A stretch of DNA of 64,000 bases from Streptococcus parasanguinis (GCF_031582885.1 NZ_CP133988.1:689501-753500); one strand, 5' to 3'. Positions 9,134-17,718 are shown, counted from the stretch's first letter. Numbers and translations: made by a program. The notes: generated by a model from the sequence alone, not told the origin.

Positions 9134-10648
9134 ATGACAGTATACAATATCAACCTTGGAATCGGTTGGGCCAGCAGTGGTGTTGAGTACGCTCAGGCCT
9201 ACCGGGCCCAGTTGTTACGCAATATCCATCAACCAGCTAAATTTGTTTTTATGGATATGATTCTAGCCGATAATATCCAGCATTTGACAGAAAATATCGG
9301 TTTTAAAAATGATGAAATTATCTGGCTCTACAGCCATTTTACAGATATTAAGATTGCACCAACGACCTATACCATTGACCAGGTCTTAGCAGGTTTTGCC
9401 GGGAAACCGACGCGCGAAGAAGTCGATGGCAAGATCAAGCGCTTCTTTTATGAAGACCAGGACAATTTTTTGACCTGCTACCTGCGCTCAGAAAACAGTC
9501 CTTATGTAGAGCGTTGCGAGTATGTGTCTAGAGGGATCTTGGTGAGAAAGGATTATTTCTCCTATGCCCGCTATTGTACGGAGTACTTCATTCCTAAGAA
9601 CAACCAAGCCAACTTGATTGAGCGCCGCTTTTACAATGAAGACGGGACGGTTGCCTACAGCATGCAGATGGCGGATGGCCGCGAAATCTATCGTTTCCCA
9701 GATCGCTATCTAGTTGGTCGCCAAGAATTGATCCGCTACTTCATGCAAACCCTTCAATTGACCAAACAAGATCTGGTGATTTTGGATCGGGAAACCAATA
9801 TTGGTCAGCCTATCTTTGAAGAAGCGCAAAAAGCCCGTCTGGGTGTGGTCGTCCATGCCGAGCACTTCAGTGCCAATAATGTTGATGATCAGTATATCTT
9901 GTGGAATAACTATTACGAGTACCAATTTACCAATGCAGACAAGGTGGACTTCTTTATTGTAGCGACTGACCGCCAAAAAGAAATCTTAGCCGAGCAGTTT
10001 GCCAAATACACCAACCATCAGCCGGCTATCTATACCATTCCAGTTGGGAGTCTTGCAAGCTTGCCACAAAACGAAAATCGCACCCCATTTTCTATGATTA
10101 CCGCCTCTCGTTTAGCGACAGAAAAGCATATTGATTGGTTGGTGCGAGCAGTGGTTCGCGCCAAAAAAGAATTACCAGAACTGTCTTTTGACATCTATGG
10201 AAAAGGTGGAGAAGAAGGCAAGCTGCGTTCTCTAATCGATGAATTGGGGGCGGCAGACTATATCCATCTCAAAGGGCATGCCAATCTAGAGGAAATTTAT
10301 AAGAACTATGAAGTTTACCTATCAGCGTCGACCAGTGAAGGTTTTGGGTTGACCTTGATGGAGGCGATTGGTTCAGGACTTCCGATTATCGGTTTTGACG
10401 TTCCTTATGGCAACCAGACCTTTGTCACAGAAGGTAAAAATGGCTATCTCATTCCCCCTTCAGCAGATCAAGTGGTCGACCAGATTGCTACTGCCTTTGC
10501 GGAAAAAATGATCCAGCTATACAAAAAAGATGATCTAGCCAGCATGCGTCAAGCATCTTATGCGCGTGCAGAAGACTTTTTGACCAGCCGAGTAGAAGAA
10601 GCTTGGGCACAATTGATAGAAGAGGTGACACATGCTGAACGTATTTGA
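9134..10648 (+). CDS. gtf1: Adhesin O-GlcNAc transferase catalytic subunit Gtf1 (GtfA)
   Basis: The 504-residue protein starts MTVYNINLGIGWASSGVEYAQ, the signature of GtfA/Gtf1. It transfers GlcNAc from UDP-GlcNAc to Ser/Thr of the adhesin in the cytoplasm and works as a complex with GtfB. The C-terminal GT-B region shows ITASRLATEKHIDWLV, IYGKGGEEGKLR and the E-x7-E type motif EGFGLTLMEA. The N-terminal part holds the beta-meander insertion that binds acceptor and partner. Spacing to secA2 is 11 bases; the 3' end overlaps gtf2 by 17 bases, which fits production of a 1:1 complex. Confidence 0.95.
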   Translation: MTVYNINLGIGWASSGVEYAQAYRAQLLRNIHQPAKFVFMDMILADNIQHLTENIGFKNDEIIWLYSHFTDIKIAPTTYTIDQVLAGFAGKPTREEVDGKIKRFFYEDQDNFLTCYLRSENSPYVERCEYVSRGILVRKDYFSYARYCTEYFIPKNNQANLIERRFYNEDGTVAYSMQMADGREIYRFPDRYLVGRQELIRYFMQTLQLTKQDLVILDRETNIGQPIFEEAQKARLGVVVHAEHFSANNVDDQYILWNNYYEYQFTNADKVDFFIVATDRQKEILAEQFAKYTNHQPAIYTIPVGSLASLPQNENRTPFSMITASRLATEKHIDWLVRAVVRAKKELPELSFDIYGKGGEEGKLRSLIDELGAADYIHLKGHANLEEIYKNYEVYLSASTSEGFGLTLMEAIGSGLPIIGFDVPYGNQTFVTEGKNGYLIPPSADQVVDQIATAFAEKMIQLYKKDDLASMRQASYARAEDFLTSRVEEAWAQLIEEVTHAERI

Positions 10649-11987
10649 TAGTTATTCTCGTGAAAGCCAAGACTTGCTCCACTCCATGAAAGAGTCTGGC
10701 TTTGACCACCCGACCGTTGTTTTGGAGCCAAATGGTTTCTTACCAGACGGTGTCGAATCTCCCTTTATCTATTTCTTAGGACAAGCAAAAGGGGAGAAGC
10801 GGGGACGCTACTTTAATGAAGTTCCAGTGCCTGATTTCTGGGAAGTTTCTGGGGATAATAGCTCGGGAAAAGTGACCTACTATGGTCAAGAAAAGGCTCG
10901 AATTGTGTACCATGCTGCTTCCTATAAACGCATCGTCGAGCGCTTAGAGTGGTTAGATGATAAGGGACAAGTGGTCATGGTTGAGCACTATGACCAATAC
11001 GGTCGTAAGATTGCTGTAACGACTTGTGGCGATCAGGGACAGTATTTGGTGACCACTTATTTTGAAGGGGATATCGAGCGCTTGACAGAGAATCACCAAA
11101 CAGGGGATTTGATCTTGACCTTGGACCATCAACCGATGCGGATTTTCAAGAATCGCTTAGATTACTTTGTCTTTTATCTAGAGTATCGTGGTTTTGATCT
11201 AGATGGTTTGGTCTACAATACGCTGGCCACCTCCTTTAGCATTAGTCTCCAGCTAGGCAATAAAGGCATCAAAGGACGCGACGTCTTGGTGTGGCAAGAG
11301 CCTCTTCACGACAGCCTTCCGGGCAACATGCAGTTGATTCTAAAGAGCCCAGAAATCCGGACCAAGAAGATCTTGATTCCGCAAAACGCGACCTATCATC
11401 GCGCTTTGCAGTTGACCTCGCAAGATCAGCATAGCTATTTTGGACCCCTTGGCTACCTGTATGATTTCAAGGTGAAAGACGATATCCGTAAAGACGCCTT
11501 TGTTTTGACTAATTCGGATCAGATCGAAGCCTTGACCTACCTAGTAGAGAATTTGCCGAATGTGACCTTCCGTGTAGCAGCTTTGACGGAGATGTCTGCG
11601 AGCCTCTTGTCTATGGTCCGCTATCCAAATGTGGTCTTGTACCAAAATATCAGTCAAGAGCGGATCAAAGAGTTGCTTAAGGTCTCTAGTATTTATCTGG
11701 ATATCAACCACTATGCAGAGGTGCAAGGTATTGTTCGCAAGGCCTTCGAACACCAGCAAGTCATCCTTACCTTTAGCCATACCCTGCATGACCGCCACTT
11801 CCTCGCACAAGCCAATATCTTTGATCAAGGAAAAGAAGCAGATATGGTGGCCCGTATCCAGGAAATCTACCAATCTGTGGATAACTACAGAGAAGCCGTC
11901 GCACAACAAATTGCCCAATCAAGTAGCGTTGAGCCAGCTGTTTTCAAAGCTCGCTTGCAAGAAGGGATAGGTGGACACAGTGAGTGA
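10632..11987 (+). CDS. gtf2: Adhesin O-GlcNAc transferase chaperone subunit Gtf2 (GtfB)
   Basis: The 451-residue protein (MLNVFDSYSRESQDLLHSMK) is GtfB/Gtf2, the non-catalytic partner that stabilises Gtf1 and presents acceptor. It has a degenerate GT-B fold: the C-terminal half resembles Gtf1 but lacks the clear E-x7-E sugar-nucleotide motif. It starts inside gtf1 and ends inside the beginning of asp4, so translation is probably coupled through all three genes. Confidence 0.94.
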   Translation: MLNVFDSYSRESQDLLHSMKESGFDHPTVVLEPNGFLPDGVESPFIYFLGQAKGEKRGRYFNEVPVPDFWEVSGDNSSGKVTYYGQEKARIVYHAASYKRIVERLEWLDDKGQVVMVEHYDQYGRKIAVTTCGDQGQYLVTTYFEGDIERLTENHQTGDLILTLDHQPMRIFKNRLDYFVFYLEYRGFDLDGLVYNTLATSFSISLQLGNKGIKGRDVLVWQEPLHDSLPGNMQLILKSPEIRTKKILIPQNATYHRALQLTSQDQHSYFGPLGYLYDFKVKDDIRKDAFVLTNSDQIEALTYLVENLPNVTFRVAALTEMSASLLSMVRYPNVVLYQNISQERIKELLKVSSIYLDINHYAEVQGIVRKAFEHQQVILTFSHTLHDRHFLAQANIFDQGKEADMVARIQEIYQSVDNYREAVAQQIAQSSSVEPAVFKARLQEGIGGHSE

Positions 11988-12171
11988 TCGTAAGAAAGAT
12001 TTATTTTACAAAGAAGTAGAAGGACGGATGGAGTCTCTCAAACGCCGTCCTGCCGAAAAAGAAAAGACGACACGTTCTGAAAAGATCAATGTTACTTTTA
12101 ATGTGATCATTGGTTTGGTGATTCTGCTGGGAGTTATTTTTACCCTCTTCAGAGTGTTAGGAGGATCCTAA
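11980..12171 (+). CDS. asp4: Accessory Sec protein Asp4, SecE-like
   Basis: This small protein (63 residues from GTG 11980) has a charged N-terminus (SDRKKDLFYKEVEGRMESLK) and one C-terminal membrane segment (VIIGLVILLGVIFTLFRVL). That is the layout of Asp4, the SecE-like partner of SecY2. GTG 11971 is also in frame, but AGGTGG at 11969-11974 is correctly spaced only for GTG 11980. The gene overlaps gtf2 by 8 bases and is followed after one base by asp5. Confidence 0.9.
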   Translation: MSDRKKDLFYKEVEGRMESLKRRPAEKEKTTRSEKINVTFNVIIGLVILLGVIFTLFRVLGGS

Positions 12172-12172
12172 G

Positions 12173-12397
12173 ATGGAAATGGTATTTGCAATCGGGATCT
12201 CGATCTTATCCCTCGCTCTTGTGGTTCTGATCACCCTGCAGCCTCGCCAACAACAATCGCTTTCAACAGATGCGACCAGTAACCTAGGAAAACCAAGTTA
12301 CTGGCGGTCCCACCGTGGACTCAAGCTAGCAACCCTTGCCGTTAGTATCGTCTTTCTCCTATCTTTGTTTCTTTATATGATGGTCGTACAGGCCTAG
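12173..12397 (+). CDS. asp5: Accessory Sec protein Asp5, SecG-like
   Basis: The 74-residue protein has two membrane segments (residues 1-21 and about 51-72) joined by a polar loop QPRQQQSLSTDATSN. This is a SecG-like hairpin, the Asp5 component of the SecY2 channel. GGAGG of asp4's last codons serves as ribosome site for ATG 12173; a second ATG two codons later is possible. It is the last gene of the operon and is followed by a terminator. Confidence 0.9.
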   Translation: MEMVFAIGISILSLALVVLITLQPRQQQSLSTDATSNLGKPSYWRSHRGLKLATLAVSIVFLLSLFLYMMVVQA

Positions 12398-12417
12398 TGT
12401 CTAATAGAATGGATAAA

Positions 12418-12446
12418 ACGAAGTTGGTATTCTCCAACTTCTTTTA
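12418..12446 (+). terminator. Intrinsic terminator of the accessory Sec operon
   Basis: GAAGTTGG and CCAACTTC form an 8-bp stem around TATTCT, followed by TTTT. It lies about 20 bases after the asp5 stop. Confidence 0.85.
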
Positions 12447-12461
12447 AATTGTAGATAGAGT

Positions 12462-12614
12462 CATCTTAGAAACTTTCCTTAGGTGAGTACGGACGTCAGC
12501 GAACTTCGAGGAAGTTCCATGACTAATTATTGAGCCTAAGGTCTCAATAATCCCGAGTGCCTGAAACATAATTATTTCAGGCACTTATCTCACGGCGGAA
12601 AGTTTCAGTAGATG
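12462..12614 (+). repeat. Dispersed structured element, copy 1
   Basis: This 153-bp sequence recurs at 50692-50866 and 63550-63702. Predicted pairs are P1 12470-12478 with 12597-12605 (AAACTTTCC/GGAAAGTTT, extendable outward to CATCT/GATG), 12483-12487 with 12589-12593 (GTGAG/CTCAC), P2 12501-12507 with 12511-12517 closed by GTCA/TGAC, P3 12526-12534 with 12543-12551, and P4 12556-12566 with 12575-12585. The P3 loop CCTAAGG is the exact complement of CCTTAGG at 12477-12483. It lies between the asp5 terminator and a second terminator at 12705. No protein frame runs through it. I do not recognise a named family. Confidence 0.88.
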
Positions 12615-12704
12615 TCTAAGTGAGCCTAATAGTTGATATCTTTTTAATTTTTTAAGTATCATTTAGGATGTATTATGTAAGAAACAGGTGGATTACATTC
12701 TAAA

Positions 12705-12733
12705 AGAAGTTGGTAAACCAACTTCTTTTTTTG
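12705..12733 (+). terminator. Intrinsic terminator downstream of repeat copy 1
   Basis: AGAAGTTGG and CCAACTTCT form a perfect 9-bp stem with a TAAA loop, followed by seven T. No gene lies between this and the asp5 terminator, so any transcript ended here would carry repeat copy 1. Bases 12615-12704 show nothing else recognisable. Confidence 0.85.
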
Positions 12734-12791
12734 ATGATGTTCCCTTTGATTTTATGGTATACTGAAAGCGATAAAATGATTGGAGCTTCCG

Positions 12792-13685
12792 ATGAAAAAG
12801 ATTCCCTTAGTATTTTCAGGTTGTCTGTTAGGATTGGTTGGCGCTGGGAACCTTCTTGCAGACTCTCTGCCTGTTCTTGCCCATGCCTTTAGTCTGACAG
12901 GTTTGTTCTTCTGGTTTTTCTTTTTAGTCTATCATGCGATTCGCTGGCAAGAAACCAAGATAGAACTCCAACAGCCAGCCCTGTTATCTGGGATGGCGAC
13001 CTTTCCCATGGCAGGGATGATTCTATCCACCTATCTTTTTCGCCTCTTTCCCGCCTTTGGAGGTCTATCTCAGTTGGTTTGGTGGTCAGCCTTTCTCTTG
13101 GATCTTTGCTTGATTCTTTATTTTACCAAGAACCATGTCATGGTGCGTCCAAGAGCCAATGCCACTCCGAGTTGGACCGTTCTCTATGTGGGCATTGCAG
13201 TAGCAGCCTTGACCTACCCTGTTGTAGGAATCAGGGAGATTGCTTATCTCGCTTTAGTGATTGGTTTTGGTTTGACCTTTCTTCTCTACCCCGTCATTTA
13301 TTTTGATGGGAAAAAGCAGCCCTTACCCAATCATCTGTTAGGGCAAGAAGGCATCTATTGTGCTCCATTTTCCCTTCTTTTAGCAGCCCTGGTTCGTGTG
13401 GGTGGAGCAAGCCTTCCTACCTGGTTCTTATTGATCATGGTGGTGGCCTCGCAAGGGTTTTATTTCTTTGTTTTGACGCGCCTGCCAAGAATGATCAAAG
13501 AAGGTTTTCAACCCGCTTTTTCAGCTCTTACCTTTCCAACGGTCATCACAGCGACCTCTTTAAAAATGGCCCAAGGCTTGTTGCAATTACCTTTCTTGAC
13601 AGTTCTTGTATGGATGGAAACTCTTCTTTGTCTCTTGATTTTAGTCGCTGTTTTAGGAGGTTATGTAGCTTTTCTTAAAGAGTGA
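12792..13685 (+). CDS. TDT/TehA-family membrane transporter (putative)
   Basis: The 297-residue protein has about ten hydrophobic segments and resembles the TDT family (TehA, Mae1, SLAC1), which export dicarboxylates, anions or tellurite-related compounds. Sequence features are an N-terminal PLVFSGCLLGLVGAGNLL and repeated five-plus-five helices. The ATG at 12792 has GGAG six bases upstream; the in-frame TTG at 12780 lies before that site and is not favoured. The substrate cannot be deduced. It is a single gene between a terminator and the next promoterless gap of 86 bases. Confidence 0.7.
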   Translation: MKKIPLVFSGCLLGLVGAGNLLADSLPVLAHAFSLTGLFFWFFFLVYHAIRWQETKIELQQPALLSGMATFPMAGMILSTYLFRLFPAFGGLSQLVWWSAFLLDLCLILYFTKNHVMVRPRANATPSWTVLYVGIAVAALTYPVVGIREIAYLALVIGFGLTFLLYPVIYFDGKKQPLPNHLLGQEGIYCAPFSLLLAALVRVGGASLPTWFLLIMVVASQGFYFFVLTRLPRMIKEGFQPAFSALTFPTVITATSLKMAQGLLQLPFLTVLVWMETLLCLLILVAVLGGYVAFLKE

Positions 13686-13771
13686 GGGTAGGCATCCTTA
13701 CGATTGATTCCTGGACGCGATTATGGTAAGATGCACTATACGATTTGTCATACTCTATAAGAAAGGTCTCT

Positions 13772-14449
13772 ATGAAATTCATCAAAGGAAAGCTCTCACT
13801 GCTTTATCCCCTCTTTCTGCTCTTGTTTTATTTTTATATCCGGCCTCAGTTTCGCCCCTTGGCCCAGTATATCTCTACTAGTCTAGCAAGCGCAAATAGC
13901 TATTATTGGACCTTATTTGGCCTAGAAGGGCTCTATGCAACCTTTGCAGGATTTTTGGTCTATCGTTTTTCTAAAAAAGCGCAGTTTAAGCTGGGAAAAA
14001 ACCCTCTTCAATCTCTGATGGAAGCCATTTTTGCAGCCTGTTTGGTCTACTGGTTGGACTACTTCATCAGTGGTTTTGTTCAAGGACGGGCAGCCGTTTT
14101 GAGTCTCTTTCCTAGGGAAATAAGTTCCACAGGGGTGCTCATCCTGGTGATCGCAATGGTCATTATCCGGCCGGTGACAGAAGAGCTGATCTTTCGTGGA
14201 GCCCTGGTAAATGCCTACTTCAAAGGCTGGAAACTCTATGCAGAGATTTGGCTTCCAGCCCTCATCTACAGTGGCCTGCATTTTCTCCATACTCCCTTTT
14301 CGTTAGGGGCTTGTATCATCTATCTCCTACCGAGTGTGATTTTTGGGACCCTGTATTATCGGAGCAAGACGCTCCTTTCTCCGATTTTAGGCCATATCTT
14401 GCTCAATCTATACTACACCTTGCCTTTGCTTTTATCTGTATTCAAGTAG
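13772..14449 (+). CDS. CPBP-family intramembrane glutamic protease
   Basis: The 225-residue polytopic protein carries the CPBP (Abi, Rce1-like) motifs: E-E-x-x-x-R in TEELIFRGAL, His in SGLHFLHTPF, and His in ILGHILLNL. These are the metal-free glutamic protease motifs of bacterial CAAX-like proteases, sometimes found with bacteriocin immunity. No bacteriocin gene is nearby. ATG 13772 follows GAAAGG by five bases; an in-frame ATG at 13745 lacks a site. The 3' end lies close to the rnpA promoter. Confidence 0.82.
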   Translation: MKFIKGKLSLLYPLFLLLFYFYIRPQFRPLAQYISTSLASANSYYWTLFGLEGLYATFAGFLVYRFSKKAQFKLGKNPLQSLMEAIFAACLVYWLDYFISGFVQGRAAVLSLFPREISSTGVLILVIAMVIIRPVTEELIFRGALVNAYFKGWKLYAEIWLPALIYSGLHFLHTPFSLGACIIYLLPSVIFGTLYYRSKTLLSPILGHILLNLYYTLPLLLSVFK

Positions 14450-14487
14450 CAACCGATTTCCTGAGGGAGATTGGTTTTTTTTGAAAA

Positions 14488-14498
14488 TATGGTATAAT
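14488..14498 (+). promoter_or_regulatory. Predicted extended -10 promoter of rnpA-yidC-khpB
   Basis: TATGG directly before TATAAT at 14493-14498, 30 bases ahead of the rnpA start. No good -35 is seen, which is usual for extended -10 promoters. Confidence 0.6.
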
Positions 14499-14527
14499 AG
14501 AATAAATTTAATAGAGGGAGTTGAGGT

Positions 14528-14869
14528 TTGAAAAAAAGCTACCGCGTCAAACGTGACAAAGATTTTAATGCTATTTTTAAAAGTGGTCAAAATGTTGCCA
14601 ATCGGAAATTCGTTGTTTACCGCTTGCGCAAAGACCAACCACATTTTCGAGTCGGCCTGTCTGTTAGTAAGAAGCTGGGAAATGCTGTGACTAGAAATCG
14701 CATCAAACGTTTGATTCGCCATGTTTTGATCAAACACCAAGCCTTCCTTACGACCGATGATTTTGTTGTCATTGCTCGTAAAGGAGTGGAGGAGCTCGAC
14801 TTCCATCAAGTTGAGAAAAATCTTGTACATGTCTTAAAATTAGCGCATGTCTACCAAGAAAGGGAATAA
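14528..14869 (+). CDS. rnpA: Ribonuclease P protein component
   Basis: The 113-residue basic protein has the RnpA signature [13 protein letters not shown] and the N-terminus [16 protein letters not shown]. It assists the RNase P RNA in maturing tRNA 5' ends. The start is TTG 14528 with GAGGGAG seven bases upstream. The gene overlaps nothing but is followed within two bases by yidC, the usual order rnpA-yidC-khpB. Confidence 0.97.
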   Translation: MKKSYRVKRDKDFNAIFKSGQNVANRKFVVYRLRKDQPHFRVGLSVSKKLGNAVTRNRIKRLIRHVLIKHQAFLTTDDFVVIARKGVEELDFHQVEKNLVHVLKLAHVYQERE

Positions 14870-14870
14870 T

Positions 14871-15686
14871 GTGAAAAAGAAACTGAAGTTAACTGGATTA
14901 TTGGGAGCAGCCTTATTGGTCTTGACAGCTTGTGGGACCTCTCAAGTGACAGCTCAGTCGACAGGTGGTTGGGAACGCTTCGTCTACTTCTTTGCCGAAG
15001 CCATTCGCTTCTTGTCATTTGGCGGAAGTATCGGTGTGGGGATTATCGTCTTTACCATTGTGATCCGGACGGTCCTCTTGCCGCTTTTCCAATATCAAAT
15101 GAATTCAACCCGCAAGATGCAGGAAATTCAACCCCTACTCAAGGAATTGCAAGCCAAGTATCCTGGAAAGGATCTAGATAGTCGGACCAAGCTTTCTGAA
15201 GAGATGCGGGCCCTTTACAAGGAAAAAGGCGTCAAAACATCTTCAGCCTTTCTTCCTCTCTTGATTCAGATGCCGGTTTTGATGGCCTTGTTCCAAGCGC
15301 TGAGCCGTGTCGAATTCCTTAAAGTCGGTCACTTCCTCTGGTTGGACCTTGGCGCGATCGACCCGACTTATATCTTGCCGGTTCTTGCTGCCCTCTTCAC
15401 ATTTTTCAGCAGTTGGTTGACCAATAAAGCCCTGCCAGAGCGTAACGGGAGTGCGACAACCATGATGTATGTGATGCCTGTGATGATCTTCTTCTTTGCC
15501 TTGTTCTCAGCCAGCGGGGTCGCACTATACTGGGTGACTTCCAATGCTTATCAAGTCGGGCAAACCTATCTCTTGAACAACCCCTTCAAGATTATCGCAG
15601 AGCGTGAAGCAAAAGAGCAAGCTTCACGCGACATGGAAAAACAAAAACGCCGTGCCCTAAACAAAGCACAGAAAAAGAAAAAATAA
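14871..15686 (+). CDS. yidC: Membrane protein insertase YidC (OxaA), lipoprotein type
   Basis: The 271-residue protein begins with a lipoprotein signal ending in LTAC (Cys21) and has five further membrane segments typical of Gram-positive YidC1/SpoIIIJ. It inserts membrane proteins alone or with SecYEG. The hydrophilic-groove arginine lies in [16 protein letters not shown]. The C-terminus is long and basic ([12 protein letters not shown]), as expected for ribosome contact. Start GTG 14871 sits after AGAAAGGGA; the in-frame ATG 14847 lies inside rnpA and is less likely. Confidence 0.95.
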   Translation: MKKKLKLTGLLGAALLVLTACGTSQVTAQSTGGWERFVYFFAEAIRFLSFGGSIGVGIIVFTIVIRTVLLPLFQYQMNSTRKMQEIQPLLKELQAKYPGKDLDSRTKLSEEMRALYKEKGVKTSSAFLPLLIQMPVLMALFQALSRVEFLKVGHFLWLDLGAIDPTYILPVLAALFTFFSSWLTNKALPERNGSATTMMYVMPVMIFFFALFSASGVALYWVTSNAYQVGQTYLLNNPFKIIAEREAKEQASRDMEKQKRRALNKAQKKKK

Positions 15687-15701
15687 GAAAGAGGTGGACA
15701 T

Positions 15702-16649
15702 ATGGTCCTATATACTGGAGCAACTGTTGAAGAAGCGATTCAAAAAGGTCTGAACGATTTAGATATTCCTCGTATGAAGGCACATATTACGGTTGTAGCG
15801 CGTGAAAAGAAAGGTTTTCTTGGCTTGTTTGGGAAAAAACCAGCCCAAGTAGAGATTGAGCCCATTGCAGAAACAACTGTTGTGAAAGCTAATCAACAAG
15901 CTGTAAAGGGTGTACCAGAAGAAATTAACGCGCAGAACGAACCGGTTAAGACGGTGAGCGAAGCAACGGTCGATCTCGGACGCGTCGTTGCAGCGATCAA
16001 AAAGGTCGAAGAAGAAGGAGAAGTTGTCTCTGAAGAAATCAAGACAGAAATCCTGAAACATGACAAAGAAGCAGATACCGTTCTTGAAGAAAAAGGGCAT
16101 GAACATATCCTTGAAAAAGTCAAAGAACCAGCGACAAAAGAATCAAGCGAATCTGATTTCTCAAACCTTGGTATCGAGGTAGAGGAAAACTACAACATCG
16201 AAGAAGTCGTAGATGATGTGACAGCCTATGTTCAAACAGTGGTCGATGAAATGGATGTGGATGCGACCATCTCAAGCAGTCACAACCGCCGTACGGTCAA
16301 TATGCAAATTGATACCAATGAGCCTGGGCGCGTGATTGGTTACCACGGAAAAGTCTTGAAGGCTCTTCAACTTTTGGCGCAAAATTACCTCTATAACCGC
16401 TACTCAAAGAATTTTTACATTACTATTAATGTTAATGACTATGTAGAACACCGGGCAGAAGTTCTTCAAAGCTATGCTCAGAAGTTAGCAACGCGTGCCC
16501 TCGAAGATGGGCAAGCCCAACAGACAGATCCGATGTCAAACAGTGAACGCAAAATCATTCACCGGATCGTCTCTAAGATGGAAGGAGTCACTAGCTACTC
16601 TGAAGGGGAAGAACCAAACCGTTACGTAGTGGTAGACATCGAAGGATAA
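15702..16649 (+). CDS. khpB: RNA-binding protein KhpB (Jag/EloR)
   Basis: The 315-residue protein has an N-terminal Jag domain (VLYTGATVEEAIQKGL... GFLGLFGKKPAQVEI), a glutamate-rich linker of about 100 residues, a KH domain with the GYHGK loop near residue 210, and a C-terminal R3H domain (SNSERKIIHRIVSKM). In pneumococcus the homologue works with KhpA and is tied to StkP signalling and cell elongation. A phospho-site Thr in the linker (EEATVDLG-like region, SEATVDLG) is plausible but unproven here. Directly downstream of yidC. Confidence 0.94.
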   Translation: MVLYTGATVEEAIQKGLNDLDIPRMKAHITVVAREKKGFLGLFGKKPAQVEIEPIAETTVVKANQQAVKGVPEEINAQNEPVKTVSEATVDLGRVVAAIKKVEEEGEVVSEEIKTEILKHDKEADTVLEEKGHEHILEKVKEPATKESSESDFSNLGIEVEENYNIEEVVDDVTAYVQTVVDEMDVDATISSSHNRRTVNMQIDTNEPGRVIGYHGKVLKALQLLAQNYLYNRYSKNFYITINVNDYVEHRAEVLQSYAQKLATRALEDGQAQQTDPMSNSERKIIHRIVSKMEGVTSYSEGEEPNRYVVVDIEG

Positions 16650-16670
16650 TCTAGCTATTATTTCCCATAA

Positions 16671-16705
16671 GGGAGAGACGGGATTGAGCCGATCTCTCCT
16701 TTTTT
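16671..16705 (+). terminator. Intrinsic terminator after khpB
   Basis: GGAGAGA and TCTCTCC pair around an inner GG/CC and a short loop, followed by TTTTTT. Confidence 0.82.
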
Positions 16706-16724
16706 AGGTTTAGAAAGGAAGCAG

Positions 16725-17354
16725 ATGGCATTTGCAGCGATTCGAGAGTTTTTAAAGCTTCAAGGAATCCACTACCAGGCTCCAGCAAAAGCAGGCGTGC
16801 TAGCCTCGGAGATGGAGCAGTATCGTGCCCTAGCTCAAGCGGCTCGTAAGGAATTCACCGATTTAGTCTCAGCCTTTCAGAAGCGTCACCCTTACTTGGA
16901 GCAGGATCGGACCAGCCAGTGGATGAACCAGGCCCAGGTCTTGCGGCCTCATTTTTGGGTCTATCTAAAAGGAGAAGGGACGATGGCAGAGCCCATGTTT
17001 GCCTTGAGGCTTTATGGGGATGCAGCTGATTTTGGAGTTTCCTTAGAGGTGAGCTTTATCGAGCGAAAAAAAGACGAGCAGAGCCTTCAAAAACAACACA
17101 AGGTACTCACCCTTCCTATCTCTCGGCCAGTTTATTATTTCGCCCAGAAAAATGGAGAGAGTCAAAGGGTAGAAGGAACAGAAAAGAATCGCCATGATCT
17201 GTTACAAGCAGTAGCAGAAGGGGCGGTTCGTAAGGTCCTCGTCAAATACGATGTTTCTCTAGTTGAGGAGAGGTCCCTAGAGAATATCCTGGATCAGTTG
17301 CAAGAGGCGCTGGTGGCTCTGGAACCCTATTACTTGGCAACCCGTCAGGTGTAG
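16725..17354 (+). CDS. Uncharacterised conserved protein
   Basis: I do not recognise a characterised family in this 209-residue soluble protein. It has no signal peptide or membrane segment. The N-terminus is helical and the middle (EPMFALRLYGDAADFGVSLEVSFIERK) looks like beta strands, ending in another helical part. AAAGGA precedes ATG 16725. It lies alone between the khpB terminator and the rpmH promoter. Confidence 0.75.
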   Translation: MAFAAIREFLKLQGIHYQAPAKAGVLASEMEQYRALAQAARKEFTDLVSAFQKRHPYLEQDRTSQWMNQAQVLRPHFWVYLKGEGTMAEPMFALRLYGDAADFGVSLEVSFIERKKDEQSLQKQHKVLTLPISRPVYYFAQKNGESQRVEGTEKNRHDLLQAVAEGAVRKVLVKYDVSLVEERSLENILDQLQEALVALEPYYLATRQV

Positions 17355-17399
17355 AAAGGTGTTCTCCGACCTGTATTTGCAACAATTTTGCCATAGCTA

Positions 17400-17428
17400 T
17401 TGACAAATAGAGTCGAATCCGATAGAAT
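17400..17428 (+). promoter_or_regulatory. Predicted promoter of rpmH
   Basis: A consensus TTGACA, a 17-base spacer and TAGAAT. It lies 73 bases upstream of rpmH and is one of the strongest vegetative promoters in the window. Confidence 0.85.
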
Positions 17429-17501
17429 AGTAAAGTATGTTTAGTAACTGATCACAACTAGCCGGCTAAACGAATACAAAATCTATGAGGAGGTATTCAT
17501 C

Positions 17502-17636
17502 GTGAAACGTACTTATCAACCAAGTAAACTTCGTCGTGCGCGCAAACATGGTTTCCGTCACCGTATGGCAACTAAAAATGGTCGTCGCGTATTGGCAGCT
17601 CGTCGTCGTAAAGGACGCAAAGTTTTGGCTGCGTAA
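17502..17636 (+). CDS. rpmH: 50S ribosomal protein L34
   Basis: A 44-codon frame from GTG 17502 encodes the invariant L34 pattern [17 protein letters not shown] followed by [26 protein letters not shown] stands nine bases upstream. L34 is the small basic protein of the large ribosomal subunit. It is transcribed from its own promoter and followed by a terminator. Confidence 0.98.
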   Translation: MKRTYQPSKLRRARKHGFRHRMATKNGRRVLAARRRKGRKVLAA

Positions 17637-17652
17637 TTCAGATAAAAACCTA

Positions 17653-17690
17653 AAAACCAGTAGAAACTCGAGACTACTGGTTTTTGTTTT
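17653..17690 (+). terminator. Intrinsic terminator after rpmH
   Basis: AAAACCAGTAG and CTACTGGTTTT form an 11-bp stem around a 10-base loop, followed by TTTTTGTTTT. Confidence 0.9.
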
Positions 17691-17718
17691 GTCCGAAAGT
17701 GAATTTAGAGGCGCTTTC

